From assembly GCA_001512435.1 (NCBI GenBank), contig LFRS01000113.1, positions 1 through 41,405 of the forward strand: a stretch of DNA of 41,405 bases, read 5' to 3'. Positions 7,330 to 15,988 of the stretch are shown piece after piece; position 1 is the first letter of the stretch, and each line of letters starts with the position of its first letter. Made by a program: the position numbers and the translations under genes. The notes beneath the pieces were generated by a model that did no database searches, had not been told where the DNA came from, and was given only the letters and a program-made list of their open reading frames with translations. Source of the DNA: Halothermothrix sp. DTU029 (lineage in GTDB: Bacteria > Bacillota > Halanaerobiia > Halanaerobiales > DTU029).

Positions 7330-9240
7330 ATGGGAAAAGTAAAAATTACCTTACCGGATAGAACAGTTCTGGAGTATGATGCCGGTATTACAGTAGCAGA
7401 AGTTGCCTATAGTATTGGTGCCGGGCTGGGACGTGCAGCTATAGCCGGAAAAATTGATGGAAATCTGGTGGATTTAAATACAGGTATAAAGCAGGATGCA
7501 GAATTATCTATAATTACTCTTGATTCCAAAGAGGGGCTGGATATTTACCGCCATACTGCAGCCCATATAATGGCTCAGGCAGTAAAGAGGATCTATGGTG
7601 ATGTAAAACTGGCTATCGGGCCAGCTATTGAGGATGGCTTTTATTATGATTTTGACCTGGAAGAAAGAATATCCCAGGAGGATTTTGCCAGGATAGAGGA
7701 AGAGATGAAAAAAATCATCAAGGAAGATCTTCCTATCTCCAGGAAGGTTATGAATAAGGAAGAAGCTATCAATTTAATGCAGGAAAAAGGTGAAATCTAT
7801 AAGGTAGAATTGATTGAGGAAATGGAAGATGAAGAGGTTTCTTTTTACCAGCAGGGTGAATTTATGGATCTTTGCCGGGGACCTCATCTCCCTTCAACTG
7901 GAAGGGTTAAGGCCTTTAAACTCCTGAACACTGCCGGGGCTTACTGGCGGGGTGATGAAAAAAACAAGATGTTACAGAGGATTTATGCTACTGCTTTTGC
8001 TAAACAGGCAGAGCTGGACCTCTATCTGGAGAGACTGGAAGAGGCCAAAAAGAGGGATCACCGTAGATTGGGTAAAGAACTGGAACTTTTCAGTTTCCAT
8101 GATGAAGGCAGGGGCTTCCCTTTTATCCATCCCAAGGGTATGGTCCTGCGTAATGAATTGATAGATTTCTGGAAGAAAGAACACCGCAAAGCAGGTTATG
8201 AGGAGGTAATGACCCCAATTGTTCTAAATCAGTCCCTCTGGCAGCAGTCTGGCCACTGGGATCATTACCAGGAAAACATGTATTTCACAGAGATAGATGA
8301 TGAACTTCATTCCATTAAACCGATGAATTGTCCTGGTGGTATTTTGATCTATAAAAGCAAGATGCGTAGTTACAGGGATTTGCCCATCAGGATGGGTGAA
8401 CTGGGTGTAGTCCATCGTCATGAGAAATCCGGTACCCTGCATGGCCTGATGAGGGTAAGGAATTTTACCCAGGATGATGCTCATATCTTCTGCCTGCCTT
8501 CCCAGATTGTTGATGAGCTGACAGGGGTAATCAAACTGGTAGATACTATCTATAGTGCTTTTAACTTTAATTACAAGGTAGAATTAAGCACCAGGCCGGA
8601 GAATGCCATGGGTTCAGAGGAAATGTGGGATATGGCTACTGCAGCCCTGAAAGAAGCCATTGAGAAAAATGAATTAGCTTATGAAATCAATGAAGGTGAT
8701 GGTGCCTTTTACGGTCCCAAGATAGATTTCCATCTGGAAGATTCCCTGGGCAGGACCTGGCAGTGTGGTACTATACAGCTGGATTTCCAGATGCCGGAAA
8801 GATTTGACCTAAGTTATATTGGTGAGGATGGTAAGGAACACCGTCCTGTAATGATTCACCGGGCTATCTATGGTAGTCTGGAGAGGTTCATGGGTATTCT
8901 CATCGAACATTATGCAGGAGCCTTCCCTGCCTGGCTGGCCCCAGTCCAGGTAAAGGTTTTACCGGTTTCTGCTGAGCAGATTCCTTATGCAGAATTGATC
9001 AGAGAGGAATTGGCAAAAGAAGATATCCGGGTGGAAGTAGATGCTGCCAATGAAAAACTGGGTTACAAAATCCGACAGGCTCAGCTGGAAAAGGTCCCCT
9101 ACATGTTGGTAGTGGGTAAAAATGAAGAAGAGGATAAAAGTGTTGCAGTCAGGGATAGGAGAGAAGGAGACCTGGGTTCCATGAGTCTTGCTGATTTCAG
9201 GGAGAAGGTATTGAAAGAAATCATGGAAAAACTTAATTAA
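7330..9240 (+). CDS. thrS: Threonyl-tRNA synthetase
   Basis: A class II aminoacyl-tRNA synthetase that charges tRNA-Thr; 636 residues, full length for bacteria. ATG 7330 is set by GAGGAGG nine bases upstream; TTG 7321 abuts that site and is rejected. Domains in order: N-terminal TGS domain (1-60); editing domain with HTAAHIMAQAVKRIYG and DLCRGPHLP, which removes mis-charged serine; catalytic core from about residue 240 with PMNCPGG (zinc-binding Cys), VHRHEKSGTLHGLMRVRNF and the AIYGSLERFMGILIEHYAG motif 3 region; C-terminal anticodon-binding domain from about 540. The zinc ligands Cys, His and His seem to be present. Expression is controlled by the T-box just upstream. No clear terminator lies between it and the infC promoter. 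Confidence 0.98.
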   Translation: MGKVKITLPDRTVLEYDAGITVAEVAYSIGAGLGRAAIAGKIDGNLVDLNTGIKQDAELSIITLDSKEGLDIYRHTAAHIMAQAVKRIYGDVKLAIGPAIEDGFYYDFDLEERISQEDFARIEEEMKKIIKEDLPISRKVMNKEEAINLMQEKGEIYKVELIEEMEDEEVSFYQQGEFMDLCRGPHLPSTGRVKAFKLLNTAGAYWRGDEKNKMLQRIYATAFAKQAELDLYLERLEEAKKRDHRRLGKELELFSFHDEGRGFPFIHPKGMVLRNELIDFWKKEHRKAGYEEVMTPIVLNQSLWQQSGHWDHYQENMYFTEIDDELHSIKPMNCPGGILIYKSKMRSYRDLPIRMGELGVVHRHEKSGTLHGLMRVRNFTQDDAHIFCLPSQIVDELTGVIKLVDTIYSAFNFNYKVELSTRPENAMGSEEMWDMATAALKEAIEKNELAYEINEGDGAFYGPKIDFHLEDSLGRTWQCGTIQLDFQMPERFDLSYIGEDGKEHRPVMIHRAIYGSLERFMGILIEHYAGAFPAWLAPVQVKVLPVSAEQIPYAELIREELAKEDIRVEVDAANEKLGYKIRQAQLEKVPYMLVVGKNEEEDKSVAVRDRREGDLGSMSLADFREKVLKEIMEKLN

Positions 9241-9255
9241 TGTTGATTATTTTTG

Positions 9256-9285
9256 TTGACAGTCCAGTAACTAATGTGTTATACT
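9256..9285 (+). promoter_or_regulatory. Sigma-A promoter of infC-rpmI-rplT
   Basis: TTGACA (9256-9261), an 18-base spacer and TATACT (9280-9285), just ahead of the structured leader. Confidence 0.75.
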
Positions 9286-9299
9286 ATAACCGTTATAAA

Positions 9300-9438
9300 A
9301 TAAAGTAGAAACAACCCGTTTCTCACCAATAGCTTTTCTGGCTATCTGGTTAATAGATATTTTATTCGACCTGTACTATATTGGTGGTAACAGGCTGATA
9401 GAATATTATGGCGGGTGGTTTCTCTCACCCGCTTTTTT
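9300..9438 (+). promoter_or_regulatory. L20-type ribosomal protein leader with terminator
   Basis: A structured untranslated leader before infC-rpmI-rplT. It opens with AACAACCCGTTTCTCACC, contains several complementary segments, and ends in an intrinsic terminator: GCGGGTG (9411-9417) pairs with CACCCGC (9426-9432), then T6. Placement and final terminator match the Firmicute infC/L20 leader, in which excess L20 binds the RNA and favours termination. The early CCCG and GGTG/CACC segments could form an alternative pairing with the terminator arms. I identify the class from context and general layout; I did not fold it. Confidence 0.8.
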
Positions 9439-9515
9439 AATTCTTCTACTGTGGGTGACCTGAAATTCTATTAAATCCTGTATTTTTCTTAAATATTTTA
9501 GGAGGTGTATATACA

Positions 9516-10034
9516 ATCAGTAACGATTTAAGGATTAATGATCAAATTAGAGCAAAAGAGGTGCGCCTGATCTCTGATGATGGAGAACAGATGGGCATTG
9601 TTTCTCTTGCAGAAGCTCTAAGAATTTCAGAAGAAAAGGAGCTGGATCTAGTTGAAGTAGCTCCCCAGGCCAAACCACCAGTATGTAAAATCATGGATTA
9701 TGGGAAATATAAGTATGAAAAGGCAAAAAAAGCAAAAGAGGCCAAAAAGAAACAAAATATAATGAATGTCAAAGAAGTTCAAATGGGAGTTAAGATCGAT
9801 GAACATGATTTTAATGTTAAATTAAAGATGGCCAGGAAATTTTTAAGCAATAAGGATAAAGTCAAGATTAGGGTTAAGTTTAGAGGCCGTGAAATGATGT
9901 ACCAGCAGCTGGGGTTTGAATTGATGGATAGGCTGATTGAAGGTACCAGCGATGTGGGTAAAGTAGAAAACAAAGCCCATATGGAAGGTCGTAATATGTT
10001 CATGGTTCTGGCTCCGAAAACAGAAGACAAATAA
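9516..10034 (+). CDS. infC: Translation initiation factor IF-3, starting at AUC
   Basis: IF-3 binds the 30S subunit, prevents premature 50S joining and rejects poor start codons. A standard start would be GTG 9561, but that would cut off the conserved opening. Upstream in frame is ATC at 9516, eight bases after GGAGGTG, giving (M)SNDLRINDQIRAKEVRLI, the usual IF-3 N-terminus; total 172 residues, normal length. infC genes characteristically start with AUU, AUC or AUA, which IF-3 itself discriminates against, giving autoregulation. The N-terminal domain, the lysine-rich linker helix (AKKAKEAKKKQNIMNVKEVQ) and the C-terminal 30S-binding domain are all present. It is the first gene of the infC-rpmI-rplT operon, below the L20 leader. 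Confidence 0.96.
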   Translation: MSNDLRINDQIRAKEVRLISDDGEQMGIVSLAEALRISEEKELDLVEVAPQAKPPVCKIMDYGKYKYEKAKKAKEAKKKQNIMNVKEVQMGVKIDEHDFNVKLKMARKFLSNKDKVKIRVKFRGREMMYQQLGFELMDRLIEGTSDVGKVENKAHMEGRNMFMVLAPKTEDK

Positions 10035-10058
10035 TCATTGATAAGGAGGTTTAGCAAT

Positions 10059-10256
10059 ATGTCTAAGCTTAAGACACATAAAGGTATATCTAAAAGGATG
10101 AAAAAAACCAGTAACGGTAAACTGAAGAGAAGCAAGGCCTTTCGTAATCATATTTTAACAAAGAAATCCGCCAAGAGAAAAAGAGGTTTACGTCAGCCAG
10201 GTCTTGTACATGAAAGCATGGAGAAAAAGTATAGCAAATTACTTCCTTATAATTAA
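10059..10256 (+). CDS. rpmI: 50S ribosomal protein L35
   Basis: A 65-residue, very basic protein of the large ribosomal subunit. ATG 10059 follows AAGGAGG at ideal spacing, so a longer reading from further upstream is not needed. It begins [20 protein letters not shown] and contains [15 protein letters not shown], both family hallmarks. It lies between infC and rplT in the universally conserved order. Confidence 0.98.
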   Translation: MSKLKTHKGISKRMKKTSNGKLKRSKAFRNHILTKKSAKRKRGLRQPGLVHESMEKKYSKLLPYN

Positions 10257-10304
10257 ACCTATTGAATCCAATAATATGAATATATTTCGGAAAGGAGAAT
10301 TATT

Positions 10305-10664
10305 ATGCCACGTGTAAAGAGAGGATACACAGCACGTAGAAGAAGAAAAAAGATTTTAAAGATGGCCAAAGGTTATTATGGCGCCAAGAGCAAATTGTTT
10401 AGACCAGCAAATCAAGCAGTTATGAAATCACTGCATTATGCCTATAGAGATCGCCGTACAAGGAAACGGGATTTCAGGAAATTATGGATTACCAGGATCA
10501 ATGCTGCAGCCAGGAAGGATGGCTTATCCTATAGCCGTTTTATCAATGGCCTGAAATTGGCCAATATTGAGATTGACCGTAAAATGCTGGCCGATATGGC
10601 TGTAAGAGATGAAAATAGCTTTAGTGAACTGGTTAATATTGCAAAAGAGGCTTTAAACAGCTAA
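10305..10664 (+). CDS. rplT: 50S ribosomal protein L20
   Basis: 119 residues, standard length. It opens with [20 protein letters not shown], whose basic extension threads into 23S rRNA, and has [13 protein letters not shown] and the globular C-terminal domain ([20 protein letters not shown]). L20 is needed early in 50S assembly and, in Firmicutes, represses its own operon by binding the leader RNA upstream of infC. GGAAAGGAG lies just ahead of ATG. A GC-rich hairpin after the stop probably ends the operon. Confidence 0.98.
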   Translation: MPRVKRGYTARRRRKKILKMAKGYYGAKSKLFRPANQAVMKSLHYAYRDRRTRKRDFRKLWITRINAAARKDGLSYSRFINGLKLANIEIDRKMLADMAVRDENSFSELVNIAKEALNS

Positions 10665-10690
10665 GTTGAGCTTTAAAGCCGGGCGATAAA

Positions 10691-10716
10691 CCCCGGGATT
10701 TATTCCCGGGGATTTT
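10691..10716 (+). terminator. Likely terminator after rplT
   Basis: CCCCGGGA (10691-10698) pairs with TCCCGGGG (10704-10711) across a short AT loop. The following T run is short and broken (ATTTTAATT), so termination may be partial. Confidence 0.65.
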
Positions 10717-10744
10717 AATTATAGAAAAAAAAGGACTGATCCTT

Positions 10745-11551
10745 TTGCGGGAAATCATCAGCAGTGAAGAAAATCAAAAGGTGAAATTTCTGAAAAAACT
10801 ATATAAAAGGAAAACCAGGCGGCAAAGGGGTATCTTTCTCCTGGAAGGTTACCGGATTATTGAGGAAGCCCTAAAGAGCGAGGCTCTTATTGATAGCCTT
10901 TATATGAGCCCTGAATTTTATCAAAGCCAGGCAGGACAGGAACTTGTTTCTGAATATGAAAAGAGGGCTGATGGGAGAAAGATAGTCTTGATTAAAGAAA
11001 GTATCTTAAATAGACTGGCTGATACCCAGACACCCCAGGGAGTTATTGGCCTGGTTCAGGAAAGGGAATATCAGCTGGCTGATCTTGCCAATAAGGACTT
11101 TCTCCTTTTACTGGATCGGATCCAGGACCCGGGTAATATGGGAACTATCATCAGGACTGCTCTTGCTGCCGGTGTAGATGGTATAATCATTCTTAAAGGC
11201 AGTGTTGATATTTATAATCTCAAGGTCTTAAGATCCACCATGGGGGCTATCTTTAAAATCCCCCTGATTCAGGACCTGGACCTGGAGGATTTTTTAAGCT
11301 TTTTTCAGGCCAGTGAATACAAACTAATCAGTGCTGACCTTTCAGCAGAAGATTATTATTACCAGTTGGATTATTCAGAACCCCTTATTATTGCTATTGG
11401 CAATGAAGCCAATGGCCTCCAGGAAGACCTGCTGATTAATTCAGATTACCGGATTAAAATACCTCTCTTTGGTGATATAGAGTCCTTAAATGCAGCTATA
11501 GCAGCAGGGATAATCCTTTACAGGGTAGCAGAGAAAAAATTTCATAAATGA
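10745..11551 (+). CDS. SpoU/TrmH-family RNA 2'-O-methyltransferase (YsgA-like)
   Basis: A SAM-dependent RNA ribose methyltransferase of the SPOUT superfamily, 268 residues from TTG 10745 with AAGGA about ten bases upstream. The N-terminal substrate-binding domain (residues 1-105) has the EGYRIIEEAL region of the SpoU_sub_bind family. The catalytic domain has motif 1 LDRIQDPGNMGTIIRTA, motif 2 LIIAIGNEANGL and motif 3 IPLFGDIESLNAAIAAGIIL, which forms the deep-trefoil SAM site. Bacillus ysgA stands in the same place between rplT and pheS. The target nucleotide (23S rRNA or tRNA) cannot be told from sequence. Confidence 0.92.
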   Translation: MREIISSEENQKVKFLKKLYKRKTRRQRGIFLLEGYRIIEEALKSEALIDSLYMSPEFYQSQAGQELVSEYEKRADGRKIVLIKESILNRLADTQTPQGVIGLVQEREYQLADLANKDFLLLLDRIQDPGNMGTIIRTALAAGVDGIIILKGSVDIYNLKVLRSTMGAIFKIPLIQDLDLEDFLSFFQASEYKLISADLSAEDYYYQLDYSEPLIIAIGNEANGLQEDLLINSDYRIKIPLFGDIESLNAAIAAGIILYRVAEKKFHK

Positions 11552-11592
11552 GCACAATATTCAGAAATTTTCATTTCATTTACTGAAAAACC

Positions 11593-11621
11593 TTGTCAAG
11601 TCTGGTATGCTGTGTTATAAT
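11593..11621 (+). promoter_or_regulatory. Sigma-A promoter ahead of the yqzL-like gene and pheS leader
   Basis: TTGTCA (11593-11598), 17 bases, TATAAT (11616-11621). One mismatch from consensus. The transcript would start near 11628, some 60 bases before the small gene. Confidence 0.75.
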
Positions 11622-11687
11622 ATCGGTATAAGGTGTCCTTCATAAGCATATAAGAGAAATTCTACCCTGGGAAGGATGTGATCCTGA

Positions 11688-11810
11688 ATGGGTTTGACTG
11701 CAGCATTTTTCTGGAGGATCTTTGAAGAGACAGGTTCAATTAGTGCTTATTTGGCCTATAAACAATTATTTTGCATAATGACAATGAAGAAGAAAAAAGA
11801 ATATATATAA
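11688..11810 (+). CDS. YqzL-like small protein, 40 residues
   Basis: A short frame not found by length-limited gene calling: ATG 11688 to TAA 11808-11810. The product starts MGLTAAFFWRIFEETGSISA and continues YLAYKQL, which closely follows the YqzL pattern of an aromatic opening (W-x-x-F), T-G-x-I-x-A-Y-L and Y-K-x-L. A basic tail follows (MKKKKEYI). A GGAAGGATGTGA tract lies a little upstream as ribosome-binding site. A consensus promoter precedes it by some 65 bases, and its end touches the start of the pheS T-box. The function of YqzL is unknown. It is a predicted soluble peptide or a weakly amphipathic helix; no membrane segment is evident. Confidence 0.7.
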   Translation: MGLTAAFFWRIFEETGSISAYLAYKQLFCIMTMKKKKEYI

Positions 11811-11811
11811 A

Positions 11812-12050
11812 GGCAAGGAAGGAGAGAGTAGTCAGCAGTAAGGCTTCACCAGGGAAAGGTTGTCACCGACTGGAAGCAACCTGAAGGCTTTGTTGATGAA
11901 GTTCGCTCTGGAGCTGTGAACTGAAATTAGAGTAAGTTTGACCGGTGGAGAAGACCGTTATGATTGAAGAGTGACCTATTCTGAGGAAGATAGGTAATAA
12001 GGGTGGTACCGCGTGGATCTCTCGTCCCTTTGGGATGGAGAGATTTTTTA
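11812..12050 (+). promoter_or_regulatory. T-box leader, Phe specifier TTC, upstream of pheST
   Basis: The T-box motif AAGGGTGGTACCGCG is at 11999-12013. The specifier is TTC (11902-11904) in GAAG-TTC-G before TGGAGC, the same GAAG-codon setting as in the thrS leader. Stem I starts with a GGAGAGAGTAGTC-like segment and the distal arm follows GGTTGTC...GCAACC. The terminator helix ATCTCTCGTCCC pairs with GGGATGGAGAGAT and is followed by T6. Uncharged tRNA-Phe(GAA) should turn on pheST. A weak internal promoter (ATGACA at 11778, TATATA at 11802, 18-base spacer) overlaps the end of the upstream small gene and could start this leader on its own. Confidence 0.95.
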
Positions 12051-12104
12051 TTTTATGATAGATAATTTGAAGTGATGAATCAATAATTACTGGAGGTGTA
12101 AGAA

Positions 12105-13130
12105 TTGGATTTACGGGAAAACTTAAAGAAAATTGAAGAGGAAGCAGAACAGCTTTTCAGTAGAGCAGATTCACTGGAGAAACTAGAAGAACTCAGGATT
12201 GTTTTTCTCGGTAAAAAAGGAAAGATTACAGATGTATTAAAACAAATGGGGAAAATGTCTCCTGAAGAAAGGCCTGTACTGGGCCAGGCAGCCAACCAGC
12301 TTAAAGATAAATTGAATAATCTCCTAAGTGCAAGGAAGAATGAGCTGGAAGAAATCTTACAGGCCAAAAAACTGGAGGAGGAGCGGATTGATATTACTCT
12401 TCCCGGGACAGAGATTATTACTGGCCATTTACATCCTTTAACCAGGATTACTAAGGAGATTGAAGATATATTTATCGGTTTAGGTTTTACCATTGAAGAG
12501 GGGCCGGAGATCGAGACAGAATATAATAATTTTGAGGCCCTTAATGTGCCCAAATATCATCCAGCCCGGGATTTGCAGGATACCTTTTATATTGATGACC
12601 ATTATCTCCTGCGTACCCATACCTCACCGGTTCAGGTCAGGACTATGGCCCGGCAGAAACCACCGATCAGGATTATTGCCCCCGGCCGGGTTTATCGTTC
12701 AGATGATATAGATGCTTCCCATTCACCAGTTTTTTATCAGGCAGAAGGACTGGTAATAGATAAGGATATTTCTTTTGCAGATTTAAAGGGGACCATACAG
12801 CTTTTTGTCCAGTCTGTTTTTGGTGAAAATACCAGAACCAGATTCCGTCCCAGCTATTTCCCCTTTACTGAACCCAGTGCTGAAGTTGATATTTCCTGTG
12901 TGATCTGTGGGGGAGAAGGCTGCCGGCTTTGTTCCTATACAGGCTGGCTGGAAATCCTGGGCTCCGGCATGGTCCATCCCAGGGTATTGGAAATGGCTGG
13001 CTTTGATCCGGAAGAATATAGCGGTTATGCCTTTGGCATGGGTTTAGACAGGATAACAATGCTTAAATATGGCATTAATGATATCCGGCTCTTATATGAA
13101 AATGATCAGCGCTTTTTACATCAATTTTAA
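12105..13130 (+). CDS. pheS: Phenylalanyl-tRNA synthetase alpha subunit
   Basis: Catalytic subunit of the (alpha-beta)2 class II enzyme that charges tRNA-Phe; 341 residues, usual length. It starts at TTG 12105, six bases after GGAGGTG. Residues 1-85 form the coiled-coil tRNA-binding arm. The catalytic core carries HPARDLQDTFY, LLRTHTSPVQVRTM (motif 2 region), a FTEPSAEVDISC segment and motif 3 GMGLDRITMLKYGI near the end. The CVICGGEGCRLC cluster before LEILGSGMVHP is a common Firmicute variant and may hold a metal. Forms an operon with pheT, 26 bases downstream, below the Phe T-box. Confidence 0.98.
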   Translation: MDLRENLKKIEEEAEQLFSRADSLEKLEELRIVFLGKKGKITDVLKQMGKMSPEERPVLGQAANQLKDKLNNLLSARKNELEEILQAKKLEEERIDITLPGTEIITGHLHPLTRITKEIEDIFIGLGFTIEEGPEIETEYNNFEALNVPKYHPARDLQDTFYIDDHYLLRTHTSPVQVRTMARQKPPIRIIAPGRVYRSDDIDASHSPVFYQAEGLVIDKDISFADLKGTIQLFVQSVFGENTRTRFRPSYFPFTEPSAEVDISCVICGGEGCRLCSYTGWLEILGSGMVHPRVLEMAGFDPEEYSGYAFGMGLDRITMLKYGINDIRLLYENDQRFLHQF

Positions 13131-13156
13131 TAAGTTTATAGGGAAGGTGGTTAGAA

Positions 13157-15559
13157 ATGCAGGTATCTTATAAGTGGTTAAAAGAATATATCGATTTTCC
13201 ATATAGCCCGGAAGAACTGGAACATGTACTGACTATGGCAGGTATGGAAGTTGATGAAGTAGAATATAGAGGCAAGGGTATTGAAGAAATTGTTATTGGA
13301 GAAATCCTGGAGTTAGAAAAACACCCTGATGCAGACAAATTGCTAATCTGTAAAGTGGATACCGGTGATGAGGTCCTGGATATTGTTACTGGTGCTGCCA
13401 ATGTCTTTACAGAGGCCCTGGTACCGGTGGCAAAAATCGGGGTTACCTTACCGGATGGTTTGAAGATAAAAAAGGCTAAATTACGGGGAGTAGAATCCTA
13501 TGGCATGCTCTGTTCTACCGATGAGTTGGGACTCAGTGAGGAGCGGGCCAGCGGAATAATGATTCTCGGTGAAGATGCTGTAAAAGGCATGAAATTGATT
13601 GAGTATCTGGGTCTTGATGATTATATCTATAAGCTTGATCTGACCCCCAATTATGGCCGTTGCCTTGGCATGATTGGTATTGCCAGGGAATTGAAGGCTA
13701 TCCTGGGGGACAGGGAATTAAACTTACCCGAATATACAATTAAGGAAAGTAATGAAGAGGTCTCCAGTTTGGTAGAGATCCAGGTCCTGGACCCTGAACT
13801 CTGTCCCCGTTATACAGGACAGGTCATAAAAAATGTAAAAATCGGCCCATCACCGCGTTGGATGCAGCAAAGGCTGACTGCGGCAGGGATCAGGCCAATT
13901 AATAATGTTGTTGATATTACCAACTATGTAATGCTGGAATATAACCAACCCTTACATGCCTTTGATTATGATAAAATCAGCGGGCAGAAGATTATTGTCA
14001 GAAGGGCTGAAGAGGGGGAAAAGCTCCTGACCCTGGATGATAAAGAAAGGGACCTTAATCCTGATATGCTGGTAATTGCTGATAGTGAGAAGGCCCTGGG
14101 CCTGGCCGGTGTAATGGGTGGTGCTGACAGTGAGATTACTGAAGAGACCAGGACTGTTTTCCTGGAAGCTGCCTATTTTGATCCAGTCTCCATCAGGAAG
14201 ACTGCCAGGGGTTTGGGCTTAATTAGTGAATCTTCCTACCGTTTTGAAAGGGGTATAGACATAGAGAAGGTCCTGGAGGCTGGCAGATGGGCTGCCTATT
14301 TGATCCAGGAATATGCGGGAGGAGAGGTAGTTAAGGGGGTACTGGATGTTTATCCCGAACCATATCAGCCGGCAAAGATCAGGTTGGAGACCAGGCAGGT
14401 TAACCGCCTCCTGGGTATAAATCTCTCCACCAGGGAGATTAAGGAGATCCTCCTTGGACTGGAATTTCCTGTCAAAGAGGAAAAGGAGGATGTCTTAATG
14501 GTTGCTGTGCCTTCCTTCCGGCCAGATGTGGAAAGAAAGGCAGACCTCATTGAAGAAGTAGCCAGGATGTATGGTTATGATAATATTCCCGGCAGCAGGC
14601 CGGCCAGCAAACAGCAGGGCAAAAAGAGCCTGAAGCAAAAATTTGTGGACCTTAGCCGGGAAGTCATGCTGGCAGCAGGTTTAGATGAGATTATTAGCTT
14701 CAGCCTCTGTGGAGAAGAGGATTATAAAATATTGAATCTGCCAGCAGAGAGTGAGTTGCTGAACTGGGTCAGGATTAAGAATCCTCTCAATGAGGCTTAT
14801 GCTGTTTTACGTACTAGTCTGGTTCCCAATCTCCTGGAGGTATTATCCAATAATGCCAGGAAACAAATTGAGGCCATCAGGATCTTTGAACTGGGTAATG
14901 TGTTTTTTAATAGTGAAGGACCAGAGCCTTATGCAGAATATCCCTGCCTGGCAGGGGCCAGCATGGGCTATGCAGGAGATCCCTGGCAATTGGGTGCCCC
15001 TGATTTCTTTTACCTGAAGGGTGTCCTTGAACATTATTTTGCCCGCCTGGGTATAGAGGATTATAGTTTTGTAAGAAAGAGCCTGCCTTACCTCCATCCT
15101 GGAAGGACTGCAGCCATACTTGTAGGAGAAAAAAAGGTTGGCTTTCTTGGAGAGCTTTTGCCTGGTCTAATTGATACTCTTGATTTGAAGGAAAGGACAG
15201 CGATATTCCAGCTGGACCTGGATCAGCTTTTCCAACTCTATAAAGAGGAACGGAGGTTTGAAGACCTACCCCGTTACCCGGCTTCAGAGAGAGACCTGGC
15301 CTTACTGGTTGATAAAGAAGTAGCTGCAGCAGATTTACAGAAGAGTATCAGGGAAAAAGGTAGTACTTTGCTGAAAAAGGTAGAAGTCTTTGACCTATAT
15401 CAGGGTGACCGGATACCTGAGAACAAAAAAAGCCTGGCTTTCAGGTTAGTCTTCCAGGCTGGAGATAGAACCTTGACAGATGAAGAAATAAATGAAAAGA
15501 TTGCTGTTGTCGTAAAAGAGCTGGAAAAGAAATTTTCTGCAAAAATTCGTGGAAATTAA
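13157..15559 (+). CDS. pheT: Phenylalanyl-tRNA synthetase beta subunit
   Basis: Partner of PheS, 800 residues, normal length. Domains in order: tRNA-binding EMAP-like domain (about 40-150; HPDADKLLICKVDTGDEVLDI), the B3/B4 editing domain (about 210-380; RPINNVVDITNYVMLEYNQPLHAFD), which hydrolyses Tyr-tRNA-Phe, B5 DNA-binding-like domain (about 405-475), the degenerate catalytic-like core (about 490-690) and a C-terminal FDX-ACB anticodon domain (about 705-799; RYPASERDLALLVD). ATG 13157 follows GGGAAGGTGG. The zapA gene starts some 80 bases after the stop; no terminator is seen between them. Confidence 0.98.
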   Translation: MQVSYKWLKEYIDFPYSPEELEHVLTMAGMEVDEVEYRGKGIEEIVIGEILELEKHPDADKLLICKVDTGDEVLDIVTGAANVFTEALVPVAKIGVTLPDGLKIKKAKLRGVESYGMLCSTDELGLSEERASGIMILGEDAVKGMKLIEYLGLDDYIYKLDLTPNYGRCLGMIGIARELKAILGDRELNLPEYTIKESNEEVSSLVEIQVLDPELCPRYTGQVIKNVKIGPSPRWMQQRLTAAGIRPINNVVDITNYVMLEYNQPLHAFDYDKISGQKIIVRRAEEGEKLLTLDDKERDLNPDMLVIADSEKALGLAGVMGGADSEITEETRTVFLEAAYFDPVSIRKTARGLGLISESSYRFERGIDIEKVLEAGRWAAYLIQEYAGGEVVKGVLDVYPEPYQPAKIRLETRQVNRLLGINLSTREIKEILLGLEFPVKEEKEDVLMVAVPSFRPDVERKADLIEEVARMYGYDNIPGSRPASKQQGKKSLKQKFVDLSREVMLAAGLDEIISFSLCGEEDYKILNLPAESELLNWVRIKNPLNEAYAVLRTSLVPNLLEVLSNNARKQIEAIRIFELGNVFFNSEGPEPYAEYPCLAGASMGYAGDPWQLGAPDFFYLKGVLEHYFARLGIEDYSFVRKSLPYLHPGRTAAILVGEKKVGFLGELLPGLIDTLDLKERTAIFQLDLDQLFQLYKEERRFEDLPRYPASERDLALLVDKEVAAADLQKSIREKGSTLLKKVEVFDLYQGDRIPENKKSLAFRLVFQAGDRTLTDEEINEKIAVVVKELEKKFSAKIRGN

Positions 15560-15637
15560 AATATCAGGCAGGAATTTTTTAATAAAGAGGGAAATATTAA
15601 AATAGCATGTTTTATCATAATAATGGAGTTGAAAAAC

Positions 15638-15985
15638 ATGGCTATAGAGGATAAGCAGAAAAAAAGATTCAGAATAAAGATCCTGGGCCAGGAAATGGTC
15701 ATTGTGGGGAATCTTTCTGAAGAATACGTTAACCACCTCTCCAATCATATTAATGTGATTGGAGAGGAAATCTGCCGTGCTTATCCTCGTCTTTCCCACC
15801 AGCGAATTATGAACCTGGTAGTAATGAATATAACAGATGAGTATTATAAATTGAAAAATGTTTATAATAATAAAATAAAGGAATTAAAAGAATTGGAAAA
15901 AGAGAATCAATTACTGAAGGAAAAATATGAAGAAATAAAAAATGAATATAATGAACTACTGGAACTCCTGGAGGAGGATGATTAA
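15638..15985 (+). CDS. zapA: Cell division protein ZapA
   Basis: A small cytosolic activator that bundles FtsZ filaments and stabilises the Z-ring; 115 residues. ATG 15638 is chosen because GGAG (15625-15628) is well placed for it; the in-frame ATG at 15623 has no site. The N-terminal half is the ZapA globular domain (RFRIKILGQEMVIVGNLSEE, then a YVNHLSNHINVIGEE helix). The C-terminal 45 residues form a long charged coiled coil used for tetramer formation. Its place after pheT and before cvpA-polX-mutS2 matches Bacillus yshA. Confidence 0.93.
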   Translation: MAIEDKQKKRFRIKILGQEMVIVGNLSEEYVNHLSNHINVIGEEICRAYPRLSHQRIMNLVVMNITDEYYKLKNVYNNKIKELKELEKENQLLKEKYEEIKNEYNELLELLEEDD

Positions 15986-15988
15986 CAT

